64,000 bases of DNA from Pseudomonas sp. GOM7 (GTDB taxonomy: Bacteria; Pseudomonadota; Gammaproteobacteria; Pseudomonadales; Pseudomonadaceae). Position numbers and translations under genes: made by a program. The DNA is taken from assembly GCF_026723825.1 (NCBI RefSeq), contig NZ_CP113519.1:2542001-2606000 (forward strand), given 5' to 3'. Below, one piece after another: positions 1 through 9,074 of this stretch (positions are counted from its first letter, which is position 1; each line of letters begins with the position of its first letter). The notes under the pieces were generated by a model, which saw only the letters and a list, made by a program, of their open reading frames with translations, ran no database searches and was not told the origin of the DNA.

Positions 1-403
1 CAGACTCCGTTGTGGACAGCGGTGCAATATGCCCTAGGCTTGAGGCTGCATAGGCCAAGGTAATACTGTCCTGGTCACTGAATTCTCCCTGATATGACCT
101 GCCGACATCAGTGGGGCGGCTAGTGAAGGGAACAGTCAGCAACCAGTAACTGTAGCGTAGACAATCAATGAAGGTCGTATGGTTAGAAACACCGAATGCC
201 CGAAAGAAATTGGCGATGGGGTGATGTTCTCCATGGTTACCGGCGATATAGAGTGAGTCGCGAAACTGCATGCACTGCACTTCCTCGATTGCCGTACCAG
301 ACCCCTCTCGAAGCTCAGCACCCCAGTCTCGCAGGCTTGCCGCTCGGCTGATAATGGTGGAGAAAAGAGTGAGATCCTTGGCGGTATAGTCCGGCATGGG
401 CAT
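1..403 (-). CDS. Unidentified protein behind clpV, cut by window edge (possible T6SS cargo)
   Basis: An open frame runs leftward from an ATG at 403 to the window edge (134 codons, no stop). The start is supported by a CCAGGAG site just upstream, 83 bases after the clpV stop, so it is probably the last visible gene of the T6SS operon. I count about 53% G+C, against roughly 70% in a sampled stretch of clpV, and the codon choice differs (TCT, AGT, CTA, ATT). No signal peptide or membrane segment is seen. Residues around 58-75 contain GNHGEHH followed by an amphipathic stretch (ANFFRAFGVS). This loosely recalls the HxE helix of deaminase-fold toxins, but no CxxC zinc motif follows in the visible part. 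The family is not recognised. Position and composition fit an acquired effector or accessory gene, which is inference. Confidence 0.6.
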   Translation of the reverse strand, partial: MPMPDYTAKDLTLFSTIISRAASLRDWGAELREGSGTAIEEVQCMQFRDSLYIAGNHGEHHPIANFFRAFGVSNHTTFIDCLRYSYWLLTVPFTSRPTDVGRSYQGEFSDQDSITLAYAASSLGHIAPLSTTES

Positions 404-486
404 CTGGAAACTCCTGGTTACTGATTCGCGGCGACCGCGTATCTACTTTCCTTGAATGTTTTTATCTTCTCGGGATAACGGTGTAT

Positions 487-3036
487 TCACTCCAACACCC
501 ACTCCGCCAATTTCCCCGTCACCTGCGCCATCAGCACGTTCTCGATATCTCGTGCGCCCGCCGAGCTGCATTTGGCGAGCACGGCCTTGACGATGGCAGG
601 GTCGAAGTCGAACTGTTTGCCGGTGGCGGCCTTGTAGCGTTCGCGCAGTTTTTCCAGCTTGGCCAGGACGATGCCTTCCAGCGTGGCTTCGTCCAGTGGG
701 CGGTAGGGCACCACGGTCATGCGGGCCAGGAAGGCGGGGCGGAAGGCCTGTAGCAGCACCTTGCGCAGGCGTTCGTTGAAGGCGTCGCTGCCGAGCTGGT
801 CGGTGGGGGTGTCCAGCACCAGTTCGGCGCCAACGTTGCTGGTGGCGAGCATCACGGTGTTCTTGAAGTCCACTACCAGGCCGGTGCCGTCTTCCATCAC
901 GCCCTTGTCGAAGACGTTGTAGAAGGCCTCCAGCACGTCGGGGTGGGCCTTTTCGATTTCGTCCAGCAGCACCACGGAGTAGGGCCGGCGGCGCACGGCT
1001 TCGGTGAGCACGCCACCAGTGCCGTAGCCGACGTAGCCGGGCGGGGCGCCCTTGAGCTGGCTGACGGTGTGGGCCTCCTGGTACTCGGAGAGGTTGATGC
1101 TGATGAGGTTGCGCTCACCGCCGTAGAGAGCGTCGGCCAGGGCGTAGGCGGTTTCGGTCTTGCCGACGCCGGTAGGGCCGACCAGCAGGAACACACCCAC
1201 CGGCTTGGCCGGGTCGGTCAGGCCGGCGCGGTAGGCCTGGATGCGCTGGGCGATGGTGGCCAGGGCGCTGTTCTGGCCCATGACCCTCTGCCCCAGGCGC
1301 TGGCCGAGGGTGCGCACAGCGTAGGCTTCATCGGCAAGCATCTTGCCGATGGGGATGCCAGTCCAACCGGCAATCACGGCGGCCACGGTGCGTGAGTCCA
1401 CCTGTTCGGGCACCAGCGGGTCGTCCTGGCGGATGGCGTCGAGGCCGGCCTCCAGGCGCGCCAGTTCGGCGGCTAGATGGTCGATGCGCTCGTCCACGGC
1501 CTCGTCGGGCTGGCTGGTATCGGCGCTTTCGCTCAGGGCCAGCAGCTCGCGGCGGGCCTCCAGCAGTTCGCGCACGGCTTCGCGTTCTTCGCCCCAGCGG
1601 GTTTCCAGTTCACGAATGGCGCTGCGGTTGCTGGCGGATTCCTGCTCCAGGGCGGTGATGCGTTCGCGGTGGTCGAGACCGGTGGTCTGTTCGCGGCGCA
1701 GGCGTTGCAGTTCTTCGCTCACCGCTACTTCGCGGTGGCGCAGGCTTTCCAGCGGTGGCGGTACGTCGTGCTGGCCGAGGGATACACGGGCGCAGGCGGT
1801 GTCGAGCACGCTGATGGCCTTGTCCGGCAACTGGCGGCCAGAAATGTAGCGGTGGGAGAGCTTGACCGCGTCCTGAATGGCGCTATCGAGCACCTGCACG
1901 CCATGGTGCTGTTCCAGCTTGGCGGCGACGCCGCGCAGCATTTCCACGGTGGTGGCCTCGTCGGGTTCTTCCACCTGCACCAGTTGGAAACGGCGGGCCA
2001 GGGCCGGGTCTTTCTCGAAGTACTTCTTGTATTCCAGCCAGGTGGTGGCGGCGAGGGTGCACAGTTCGCCACGGGCCAGGGCCGGCTTGAGCAGGTTGGC
2101 GGCGTCGCTACCGCCCTCGCTGCCACCGGCGCCGATCAGGGTGTGGGCCTCGTCGATGAACAGGATGATCGGCTGTTCGCTGCCTCGCACCGCATCGATC
2201 ACGCCCTTGAGGCGCTGCTCGAATTCGCCCTTGACCCCGGCGCCGGCCTGCAGCAGGCCGAGGTCAAGTACGCGCAGGATGACGTTCTGCAGCGGCGGCG
2301 GCACGTCGCCAGCGGCGATGCGCAGGGCCAGGCCTTCGACCACGGCGGTCTTGCCGACACCGGGGGCGCCGACCAGGATCGGGTTGTTCTGCCGACGGCG
2401 CAGAAGGATGTCGATGCTCTGGCGGATTTCGCCGTCGCGCCCGACTATGGGGTCGATGCGCCCGGCGCGGGCGTCGGCGGTGAGATCCTGGGTGTACTGG
2501 TCGAGCAGGCTGTCCTGCGAGGCCTCCTGGGTGGGCCGGGCCTTGCCAGCCGGGCCGGGGCCGCCGCTGTATTCGCGGGAGGCCTGGGTCCATTCCAGCA
2601 GGTTGGCGCGCAGCGCTTCGCGGGGGATACGCAGCAGTGAGGAGGCGCTGTTGAGCAGCAGGCTGCGGCGCTCGTCGCGATCGAGCAGGGCGAGCAGCAG
2701 CAGGCCGGAACGAATGCTCGCCTGGCCCTGCACGCTGGCCTGCACCACGGCGTCTTCCAGCAGGCCGATGGTCTGCGCGGAGAGGGCGGGGGTGCGGGTG
2801 CTACCGGCCTTGAACAGCTCCAGGGCGCGGTTGATCTCGGTGGCCACGCTGTCCCGTTCCAGACCGAAGCGCGGCAGCAGGTAGGCGAAATCGCCGCCTT
2901 CGATGTCGAGCAGCTCCAGCAGCAGGTGCTCGATCTCCACGTAGTGATGGCTGCGTTGCAGGCAGCGCTGCGCGGCGCGTTCCAGTGCGCGGCGGCTGTC
3001 TGCGTTGAGGCGACCGATCAGCCCGGCGAGTTCCAT
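487..3036 (-). CDS. clpV: T6SS AAA+ ATPase ClpV (TssH)
   Basis: ClpV is the cytoplasmic hexameric unfoldase that dismantles the contracted TssB-TssC sheath after firing so its subunits can be reused. The 849-residue protein has the family layout. An N-terminal double Clp repeat (residues 1-150) binds the sheath. AAA module 1 has Walker A GAPGVGKT at 223-230 and an FIDEAH Walker B near 292. A coiled middle domain covers about 410-540. AAA module 2 has GPTGVGKT near 619. The short N-terminal region and position after tssG favour ClpV over housekeeping ClpB. Its ATG overlaps the tssG stop by one base (TGATG), implying translational coupling. Confidence 0.97.
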   Translation of the reverse strand: MELAGLIGRLNADSRRALERAAQRCLQRSHHYVEIEHLLLELLDIEGGDFAYLLPRFGLERDSVATEINRALELFKAGSTRTPALSAQTIGLLEDAVVQASVQGQASIRSGLLLLALLDRDERRSLLLNSASSLLRIPREALRANLLEWTQASREYSGGPGPAGKARPTQEASQDSLLDQYTQDLTADARAGRIDPIVGRDGEIRQSIDILLRRRQNNPILVGAPGVGKTAVVEGLALRIAAGDVPPPLQNVILRVLDLGLLQAGAGVKGEFEQRLKGVIDAVRGSEQPIILFIDEAHTLIGAGGSEGGSDAANLLKPALARGELCTLAATTWLEYKKYFEKDPALARRFQLVQVEEPDEATTVEMLRGVAAKLEQHHGVQVLDSAIQDAVKLSHRYISGRQLPDKAISVLDTACARVSLGQHDVPPPLESLRHREVAVSEELQRLRREQTTGLDHRERITALEQESASNRSAIRELETRWGEEREAVRELLEARRELLALSESADTSQPDEAVDERIDHLAAELARLEAGLDAIRQDDPLVPEQVDSRTVAAVIAGWTGIPIGKMLADEAYAVRTLGQRLGQRVMGQNSALATIAQRIQAYRAGLTDPAKPVGVFLLVGPTGVGKTETAYALADALYGGERNLISINLSEYQEAHTVSQLKGAPPGYVGYGTGGVLTEAVRRRPYSVVLLDEIEKAHPDVLEAFYNVFDKGVMEDGTGLVVDFKNTVMLATSNVGAELVLDTPTDQLGSDAFNERLRKVLLQAFRPAFLARMTVVPYRPLDEATLEGIVLAKLEKLRERYKAATGKQFDFDPAIVKAVLAKCSSAGARDIENVLMAQVTGKLAEWVLE

Positions 3037-4055
3037 CAGCGCATCTCCTTGTGGCGCAGGCGGGTGTCGATGCGTTGCAAGGTGGTCGCCCCCGCGCGTT
3101 GCAGGCCGCCGCTCCAGCGCAGGCGCGGCGGTTGTTGGCGATCCAGGCGCAAGGGGTTGCCGGGGCGTACCAGCAGGCGCAGATGGCAGTCGGTATCCGG
3201 GCCGAGATAGAAGCTGGCCAGATCCGCCAGGCGTTCATGCTGTTCGCCTCCGGGCAGATAGGCCGACGCCTGCTCCGCTGCTAGCGGGCCGAGGGTCAGG
3301 CGGATACCGGCGTGCTCGTCCCAGACTCGGGTGCCGGCGACGGCGTTGCGGCCCAGGCCGAGATTGCGCCCGCCGCGTTGCAGGCGGCTGCGGCTGGCCG
3401 GCGGAATCTCGCGCCAGGCACCCTGGTAGGCGTCATAGTCCACGGTCACGCCGAACTGATGCCTTACCAGCACGGCGAAGCCGGCCAGGGAACGGCGTGG
3501 GCCATGCAGCAGGGCGGTGCGGGTGGTGATGGCGGTATCCGGTAGGGCCATGCGCCCTTGCAGGCCACGGGGCAACAGGCCGCTCAGGGCCTGCAGCAGG
3601 TGGCGTGCCGGAGCCTGCTCCGGGCGCTGAAAGCCCAGGGCCAGGCGATGACGCCCGAGCACCCGGTAGAGCTGGGCGAGCAGGCGGTTGTGGAACAGGT
3701 CAAGGAAGTCTGCCGGGGCATGATCCTTGAGGCGGGCGCGTTGCTGCAGCCATTCCTGATAGGCGTAGGGCAGCGGGCCGTCGGGGCCGCCCAGGCCGAA
3801 CACGGCGGTGCTCAGGGTGAGCGGCTCGCCGGAGGGCTCTTCCAGGCGCGTGACCTGGCTGGCGGCGAAAGTCGGCGTCAGTGGGCCGCGCAGGCGCACG
3901 GCCTCAGCCTCGGGGCTGCTGCCCAGGCCGAGCGGCGTGGCATCGGGGCGCTCGCGTTCCAGCAACAACAGGGCCTGGAGGAACTCGAAGGCCTGAGGGT
4001 TCTGGCGCAGGCGCTGGCTCAGAGGTTCAGCGGCTTGCCGGCCTGGGGCTGCCAT
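3036..4055 (-). CDS. tssG: T6SS baseplate subunit TssG
   Basis: TssG is part of the cytoplasmic baseplate wedge (TssE-TssF2-TssG) that docks on the membrane complex and seeds tube and sheath polymerisation. The 339-residue protein carries the family's N-terminal signature (QNPQAFEFLQALLLLER, residues about 19-35) and the usual length. It overlaps the end of tssF by 37 bases and touches clpV, a tightly packed operon typical of these genes. No membrane segments are seen. The start at 4055 is an ATG inside tssF. Confidence 0.95.
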   Translation of the reverse strand: MAAPGRQAAEPLSQRLRQNPQAFEFLQALLLLERERPDATPLGLGSSPEAEAVRLRGPLTPTFAASQVTRLEEPSGEPLTLSTAVFGLGGPDGPLPYAYQEWLQQRARLKDHAPADFLDLFHNRLLAQLYRVLGRHRLALGFQRPEQAPARHLLQALSGLLPRGLQGRMALPDTAITTRTALLHGPRRSLAGFAVLVRHQFGVTVDYDAYQGAWREIPPASRSRLQRGGRNLGLGRNAVAGTRVWDEHAGIRLTLGPLAAEQASAYLPGGEQHERLADLASFYLGPDTDCHLRLLVRPGNPLRLDRQQPPRLRWSGGLQRAGATTLQRIDTRLRHKEMR

Positions 4056-5806
4056 GTCCGTACCTCCTTGTCGTGATCCACCAGCACCGTGCGCACGAAG
4101 CGGTTGGGTGTGGCATAGAGGGAGAAGAATTGCGCCAGCACGGCGGAGAACAGCACGGCGCTGCTACCGGCGAAATGCTCCGCATCCAGGCGGATGCGTA
4201 CTTCCAGGCCATTGCGCCAGCCACGCCAGGCGTCTTCACCGACCCGCGCCACCACGCGCTCGCAGGTCAGCTCCAGCAGGCCTTCCACCTGGCGCCTTGG
4301 CCCGGCTTCGTCGCGCAGGTTGTGCAGGTGGAGCATTTCGCGCAGTGCTTCGAGGGCGTCGGGGCCTTCCACCAGGGAAAGGTGGTTGAGGCTCAGTTGC
4401 GAGACCAGGCGCCAGCGCGAGGGACCGGACAGTCGGGGCAGGCTCTGCACGCTGGGCGTGCTCAACAGGCTGGCCAGAGCTACCGGCCCCGGGCGCTCGA
4501 AGCCCAGGCGGGTGCCAGCGGGCAGTTGCTCGGCCAGGTGCCGGCTGGTGCACAGTAGCTCGGCGGTCAGGCTGTATTCGGGGGCATCCTGTAGCGGGTC
4601 GAACGCGGTGTCCACCAGGCTCAGCAACAGGTCGCTGCCGGGTCGCGTGGGGTTCAGGCCCTGCACACGGCGCGCATGCCAGTACAGGCCTGCGTCGCCA
4701 TGGTCATGCCCGTAATAAGCCGGTACTCGGCGCACGCCCTGCGGCGTGGCGGCGCGCAGGCTGCGGATGCTGTAGATCTCCACGCTGCTTTCGCGGTGGG
4801 CATCGGCCACCAGGCGGTATTCGCTGCGGCTGCCGTCCGGGCGCAGAGGCTCTGAGGTGCGCGGGAACAGGTTGATCGCCGGGGTGCAGCCCAGGCGTAG
4901 TTCGCTGGCCTGCAGGTGCGGTCGGCCCACGGGGGCGCGGTCGAAGGCGATCACCAGTTGGCAAATGCGACCGCCTTGCGTCGGTGGCAGCAATGGCAGG
5001 TCGAAGAAGGCGAACTTGTCGGGGAAGGCGAAGTACTCGGCCAGCAGACGCAGGCCGGGATGCTGACCATCCTCATCGGGCAGCAGCGCCTGGTCGTCGG
5101 CGAAACCCACCGGCGAGGGCATTGCGCTCACCGGCTGCAGCGGCTGGCCGGGGGCACCGCTCCAGAGCCCCAGGCAGCGAGCGGCGAGCAGGTCGTAGAG
5201 AATGGCATTGGTCATCGGCGACGCCGCCAGGTGCACGCGCAGGCTGCGCACCGGTAATTGCGCCCAGTCGAATTCACCCAGGCATTCCAGGCTCAGGCGC
5301 AGGGCGGAGCGGGCCAAGGGGTGGCCGGTGAACGCCACCGCCGCGTCACCATCGAGCAGGGTGGCCTCACGGATACGCAGCGGCCATAGCTCGACCTGGG
5401 CACTGGTGCGCCAGTGCACGCTGGCCTGGTCGCGGGTGGTGACGAACAAAGGGGTATCGCGTGGCAGGGTATAGCCTTCGGCGAGGTTGCCCTGGGTCGC
5501 GTTCGGCTCGAACTGCACGATGGCACAGGACGGCAGGGGGCGCAGGGCCAGGGGATAGAGCTGCTCCAGCAGCGCATCGCTGAATTCGGCGTAGTCGTCG
5601 TCAAGGCGCCGGTGCAGCCGTGCGGTGAGCAGGGCGAAGCCTTCCAGCAGACGTTCGACGTGCGGGTCGGGGCATTCCCCGGGTGCCAGTTCCAGGCGCC
5701 TGGCCACCTTGGGATGACGGCGTGCGAAGCCTGTGCCGGCGTGGCGCAGCCAGGTCAGTTCGCGCTGGTAGTAGTCGAGCAGTTCGGCATCAATCGAGTC
5801 GCTCAT
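4019..5806 (-). CDS. tssF: T6SS baseplate subunit TssF
   Basis: TssF is the major baseplate wedge protein, present in two copies per wedge and contacting TssG, TssK and the spike. The 595-residue protein starts with the characteristic YYQRELTWLRHAGTGFAR segment (residues about 12-29) and has the family's normal size. The ATG at 5806 lies inside the 3' end of tssE (17-base overlap). The neighbours tssE, tssG and clpV make the assignment secure. Confidence 0.96.
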   Translation of the reverse strand: MSDSIDAELLDYYQRELTWLRHAGTGFARRHPKVARRLELAPGECPDPHVERLLEGFALLTARLHRRLDDDYAEFSDALLEQLYPLALRPLPSCAIVQFEPNATQGNLAEGYTLPRDTPLFVTTRDQASVHWRTSAQVELWPLRIREATLLDGDAAVAFTGHPLARSALRLSLECLGEFDWAQLPVRSLRVHLAASPMTNAILYDLLAARCLGLWSGAPGQPLQPVSAMPSPVGFADDQALLPDEDGQHPGLRLLAEYFAFPDKFAFFDLPLLPPTQGGRICQLVIAFDRAPVGRPHLQASELRLGCTPAINLFPRTSEPLRPDGSRSEYRLVADAHRESSVEIYSIRSLRAATPQGVRRVPAYYGHDHGDAGLYWHARRVQGLNPTRPGSDLLLSLVDTAFDPLQDAPEYSLTAELLCTSRHLAEQLPAGTRLGFERPGPVALASLLSTPSVQSLPRLSGPSRWRLVSQLSLNHLSLVEGPDALEALREMLHLHNLRDEAGPRRQVEGLLELTCERVVARVGEDAWRGWRNGLEVRIRLDAEHFAGSSAVLFSAVLAQFFSLYATPNRFVRTVLVDHDKEVRTWQPQAGKPLNL

Positions 5807-6215
5807 GGCGCACCTCCATGCCGGCTTCGCCAGGTGCCAGCAGGAAGACTGCCGGCCAGCTAGCTTGGCCGCTGCGCAGGTGCCCGGCCAGGCGGATGTT
5901 CAGGCGCTGAGGTTGCCCGGGCATGGCCTCGACATCGACCGCGCTGAGCTGCAGGCGCGGCTCGAAGTGCTGCACGGCGGCGCGCACCTCGCGCAGCAGC
6001 AAGCGCCGATCATCGGCGCGCAAGGCCTGCAGGGCGGCCCAGTCGGCGATGCCGTAGTCGAGCAGGGTGAGTGCTCGACCGGCAGTGCGTTGCGGGCGAC
6101 GGGTATTGAGCAAACGCAGCAACTCCTGGCGGACGGACTCGGCCAATGCCTCGTGGTTGAAGTCCGGCGCCTCGTCCTCCTGGGTGCAGAGGCGCTCGAA
6201 CAGGGGGGCGCGCAC
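5790..6215 (-). CDS. tssE: T6SS baseplate subunit TssE (gp25-like)
   Basis: TssE is the small gp25/GPW-family protein that caps the sheath-proximal baseplate and initiates sheath assembly. The protein is 141 residues. Residues about 40-60 carry the R-A-L-T-LLDYGIADW pattern, which matches the conserved 'L-N-Y-G-x-P-D' core of the family. The best start is a GTG at 6215, preceded by AAGGAAA about nine bases upstream. The gene is 12 bases downstream of hcp and overlaps tssF. Confidence 0.93.
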   Translation of the reverse strand: MRAPLFERLCTQEDEAPDFNHEALAESVRQELLRLLNTRRPQRTAGRALTLLDYGIADWAALQALRADDRRLLLREVRAAVQHFEPRLQLSAVDVEAMPGQPQRLNIRLAGHLRSGQASWPAVFLLAPGEAGMEVRHERLD

Positions 6216-6227
6216 GTCTGGTTTTCC

Positions 6228-6725
6228 TTACTTGACGAGTTTGTTGGCGGCCAGATCCCAGGTGGAAGCCGCGGTGCCTTCCTTGGTGCCATCGTCCTTC
6301 TGCGCGGTGAGCTCCCATTTGATCTTGGTGAAGTTCAGCGACAGGGTTTCCACCGGCTTGCCACCCGCACCACCGCTGACGCTGACGTTGGAGAGCACCA
6401 CGTTGTCGAGGGTGTAGATGATGAACGGCAGCAGCTTGCCGTCGCCCTCGGCAGCGTTGCGGCCAATGGTGATGGTGGCCTTGGTGATGGGCTTGCCGGC
6501 GCAGCAGTATTCGTTGAGTGAGGGGGTAGAGGTGTCGACGAACTTGGTGACGGTGAACTCACCGATGTGCGGCTTGCCGGAGGTGCGCTCCGAGTTGCTG
6601 ACGTCGTTGGTGACCTGCATCGCCACGTTGTGGCTGTAGGACATCAGTTCGATCTTGTCGGTGTAGCCCTCGAGCAGACTGTCGCCTTTGATATCGTCGC
6701 CGAGGTCGAGAATGATGGCATCCAT
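6228..6725 (-). CDS. hcp: T6SS tube protein Hcp (TssD)
   Basis: Hcp forms stacked hexameric rings that make the inner tube expelled by the T6SS. It also chaperones small effectors in its lumen. The 165-residue protein fits Hcp in length. Its N-terminal segment (MDAIILDLGDDIKGDS), beta-rich composition and position between tssC and tssE support the call. This one is long enough to suggest an extended-loop form, and it ends AANKLVK. It is the only Hcp in the window. An 83-base gap to tssC leaves room for processing or an internal promoter, but none is obvious. Confidence 0.96.
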   Translation of the reverse strand: MDAIILDLGDDIKGDSLLEGYTDKIELMSYSHNVAMQVTNDVSNSERTSGKPHIGEFTVTKFVDTSTPSLNEYCCAGKPITKATITIGRNAAEGDGKLLPFIIYTLDNVVLSNVSVSGGAGGKPVETLSLNFTKIKWELTAQKDDGTKEGTAASTWDLAANKLVK

Positions 6726-6808
6726 CGCGGATAACTCCTGGGTCTGGAAACGGGGTGAGTCATGATTGGGAGAGGCCCCCGTCGAACGTGCCGACGGGGA
6801 GCGTCAGA

Positions 6809-8287
6809 TCAAGCGGCCACCGGCGGCGGCAGGCTGGCCACCAGGCGGATCGAGGCAGTCAGTTCTTCCAACTGGAAGTGTGGGCGCAGGAACACCGTGG
6901 CGCGGTAGACGCCCGGCTTGCCGGCGACTTCCGAGACGTCCACGCGGGCTTCGCGCAGCGGGTACTGGGCCTTGATCTCCTGCGGCGCGTTGTCGTTGAT
7001 CAGCACGTAGTCCGCGATCCAGTTGTTGAGGTAGGTCTGCACGTTGTCGCGGGTCATGAAGCTGCCCACCTTGTCGCGCATGATCACCTTGAGGTAGTGG
7101 GCGAAGCGCGAGGCCGCCAGCACGTAGGGCAGCATGGCCGAGATGCGCGCGTTGGCGTTGGCTTCGTTGGTGTTGTAGAGCTTGGCCTTGTTGGTGGTCT
7201 GGCCGCCGAAGAACACGGCCATGTCGGTGTTCTTCTTGTGGCACAGGGAGATGAAGCCGAGGTCGTTGAGCTCCTTCTCGCGGCGGTCGGTGATCGCCAC
7301 CTCGGTCGGGCACTTGAGCGACAGGTCGCCGGACAGGGTGCGGAAGGTGTGCGCCGGCAGGCCTTCCACCGCGCCACCGCCTTCGGCACCACGGATCGCC
7401 GCGCACCAGCCGTATTTGGCGAAGGCCGTGGTGATGCGAATGGCCATCAGCCAGGCGGCGTTGCCCCAGAGATACTTGGAGTGGTCGGTGCCGTTGACGT
7501 CCTCGACGTAGTCCATGCCTTCCACCGGTTTGGTGTCCGGGCCGTAGGGCAGGCGCAGGAGGAAGTTCGGCAGCACCAGGGAGACGTAGCGCGAGTCTTC
7601 GCTCTCACGGAAGCTGCGCCACTTGATCAGCTCCAGGCTCTCGAAGATCTTGCTCAGGTCGCGCGGCACGGCCAGCTCGGTAAAGCTGTTCATGTCGAAC
7701 AGTTTGGGGCTGGCGGCGGCGATGAAGGGGGCGTGGGCCGCAGCGGCAACGTTGGAGAGTTTCTCCAGCAACGCGACATCCTGTGGGTGGCGGCCGAAGT
7801 TGTAGTCGCCTACCAGCAGGCTGAAGGGATGGCCGCCGAAGGTGCCGTATTCCTCTTCGTAGATCTTCTTGAACAGCGCGCTCTGGTCGAATTCGACGGC
7901 TTTTTCCAGGTCGTTCTGCAGCTCCTTCTGGGTGACGTTGAGCAGGCGCAGCTTCAGACGGGTGCTGGTCTCGGTCTGATCCACCAGCATGTGCAGGCCG
8001 CGCCAGGAAGCTTCCAGCTTCTGCAGGTCGGGGTGGTGCAGCACCTCGTTGAGCTGGTCGCTGATCAGCTTGTCGATCTGGCTGATGCGGTCGTTGATCA
8101 TGGCCACGGTGTCCTTGTCGATGGCCATGCCTTCGTCGAGCACCTGGGTGGCGAATTCCGCGAGCATGTCGCGGGCGTAGTCCTGCTGGCTCTCGTCATG
8201 AGCCATGCGGCCCTCGGCGATGATGCGGTCGAGCAGGGTCAGGGTCTGGGTCGTGCTCTCGCTGGATGCACCGGCTTCTGTTGCCAT
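6809..8287 (-). CDS. tssC: T6SS sheath large subunit TssC (VipB)
   Basis: TssC pairs with TssB to form the contractile sheath around the Hcp tube. The 492-residue length and the internal signature near residues 230-260 (FTELAVPRDLSKIFES) are typical of VipB proteins. The start ATG at 8287 follows the tssB stop by 29 bases. The opposite strand carries a 583-codon open frame, which I treat as a high-GC shadow of this gene. Confidence 0.97.
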   Translation of the reverse strand: MATEAGASSESTTQTLTLLDRIIAEGRMAHDESQQDYARDMLAEFATQVLDEGMAIDKDTVAMINDRISQIDKLISDQLNEVLHHPDLQKLEASWRGLHMLVDQTETSTRLKLRLLNVTQKELQNDLEKAVEFDQSALFKKIYEEEYGTFGGHPFSLLVGDYNFGRHPQDVALLEKLSNVAAAAHAPFIAAASPKLFDMNSFTELAVPRDLSKIFESLELIKWRSFRESEDSRYVSLVLPNFLLRLPYGPDTKPVEGMDYVEDVNGTDHSKYLWGNAAWLMAIRITTAFAKYGWCAAIRGAEGGGAVEGLPAHTFRTLSGDLSLKCPTEVAITDRREKELNDLGFISLCHKKNTDMAVFFGGQTTNKAKLYNTNEANANARISAMLPYVLAASRFAHYLKVIMRDKVGSFMTRDNVQTYLNNWIADYVLINDNAPQEIKAQYPLREARVDVSEVAGKPGVYRATVFLRPHFQLEELTASIRLVASLPPPVAA

Positions 8288-8316
8288 TTCGCTATCTCCG
8301 GAAATTCAGGAAGGGA

Positions 8317-8868
8317 TCAGGCCTGGGGTTCGGCCGGTGCTTCGCCGTCATCGGCGGCTGCGGCTGGCGCTTCGTCTTCGGGGCGCGCCGACTTGATCTC
8401 CTGCAGCCCTTCGGTGTTGCTCACCACCTCCTGCAGCAACTGGTCGAGATCGTCGTTGCCATCCAGCTTGGTGAGCAGGTCGCGCAGGCGCTGGCGGGCT
8501 TCGTAGAGACGCCGCAGCGGGGTGATCTGCTTGACGATGTTGACCGGGTCGAAGTCGTCGAAGTGACGGAAGCGCAGCTCGACGTTGAGCTTGCTGCCGT
8601 CGCCGCTGATGGTGTTTTCCACCTGCAGGGTGCTGCGCGGTTCGATGGACGCCAGCACCTCGTTGAAGTTGTCGCGGTCGATTTCCGTGAAGCGACGCTC
8701 CAGCAGCTTGGGCAGGGGGTTTTCCGGCTTGCCGGAAAGGTCGGCGAGGATGCCGACCACGAGGGGCAGTTCCTTCTTCTCGATGGCGTTGCCGATCTCG
8801 ACGTCGTAGGTGATCTGAACGCGGGGCGGACGGATGCGATCCAGTTTGTGTTGCGTACTTTCGGCCAT
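8317..8868 (-). CDS. tssB: T6SS sheath small subunit TssB (VipA)
   Basis: TssB is the small sheath subunit. Its C-terminal helix, bound by ClpV on the contracted sheath, is part of the recycling signal. The 183-residue protein shows the family hallmark RPPRVQITYDVEIGNA (residues about 13-28) and an acidic, alanine-rich tail. It is the first gene of the leftward operon, divergent from tssJ across 8869-9074, so its promoter must lie in that interval. Confidence 0.96.
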   Translation of the reverse strand: MAESTQHKLDRIRPPRVQITYDVEIGNAIEKKELPLVVGILADLSGKPENPLPKLLERRFTEIDRDNFNEVLASIEPRSTLQVENTISGDGSKLNVELRFRHFDDFDPVNIVKQITPLRRLYEARQRLRDLLTKLDGNDDLDQLLQEVVSNTEGLQEIKSARPEDEAPAAAADDGEAPAEPQA

Positions 8869-9074
8869 GTCGGTTGAGCTCCGGGACGTTACCTGGAGCG
8901 CATGCAGCGGACGGATTCCGTGCTCGCACTCCCTTGCTGGATCACGGCTGGACAGTCTGACCGGGTGGCAACCCTGTCCCTGGCGATCCTTTCAGGTTCA
9001 TCTACACGACGAACTTTCATAGACGCTAGAACAGGTCTATAAATTTGCAAATGCAAAATCTACGGTGGACTTTC
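8869..9074. promoter_or_regulatory. Divergent promoter interval between tssB and tssJ
   Basis: This 206-base interval separates the two T6SS operons and must hold both promoters. I see no convincing sigma-54 box; the best candidate near 8930 has a spacer one base too short. An AT-rich patch at about 9030-9060 (TATAAATTTGCAAATGCAAAA) could serve the tssJ side. The placement is by necessity; the exact promoters are not resolved. Confidence 0.5.

Noticed and set aside
150..230. Deaminase toxin call for the left-edge protein
   Set aside because: Only the HxE-like segment is suggestive; no CxxC zinc-binding motif follows in the visible part, so the call cannot be supported.
6755..8506. 583-codon open frame antisense to tssC
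   Set aside because: It is a GC-rich shadow: the text is His/Gln/Gly-rich low complexity and tssC on the other strand is unmistakable. The same applies to long antisense frames over tssM, gor, tamB, muxA, muxB and nuoN.
8925..8945. Possible sigma-54 promoter (TCGCAC-TCCC-TTGCT) before tssJ
   Set aside because: The first G of the -24 GG is C and the spacer is one base short, which normally abolishes RpoN recognition.
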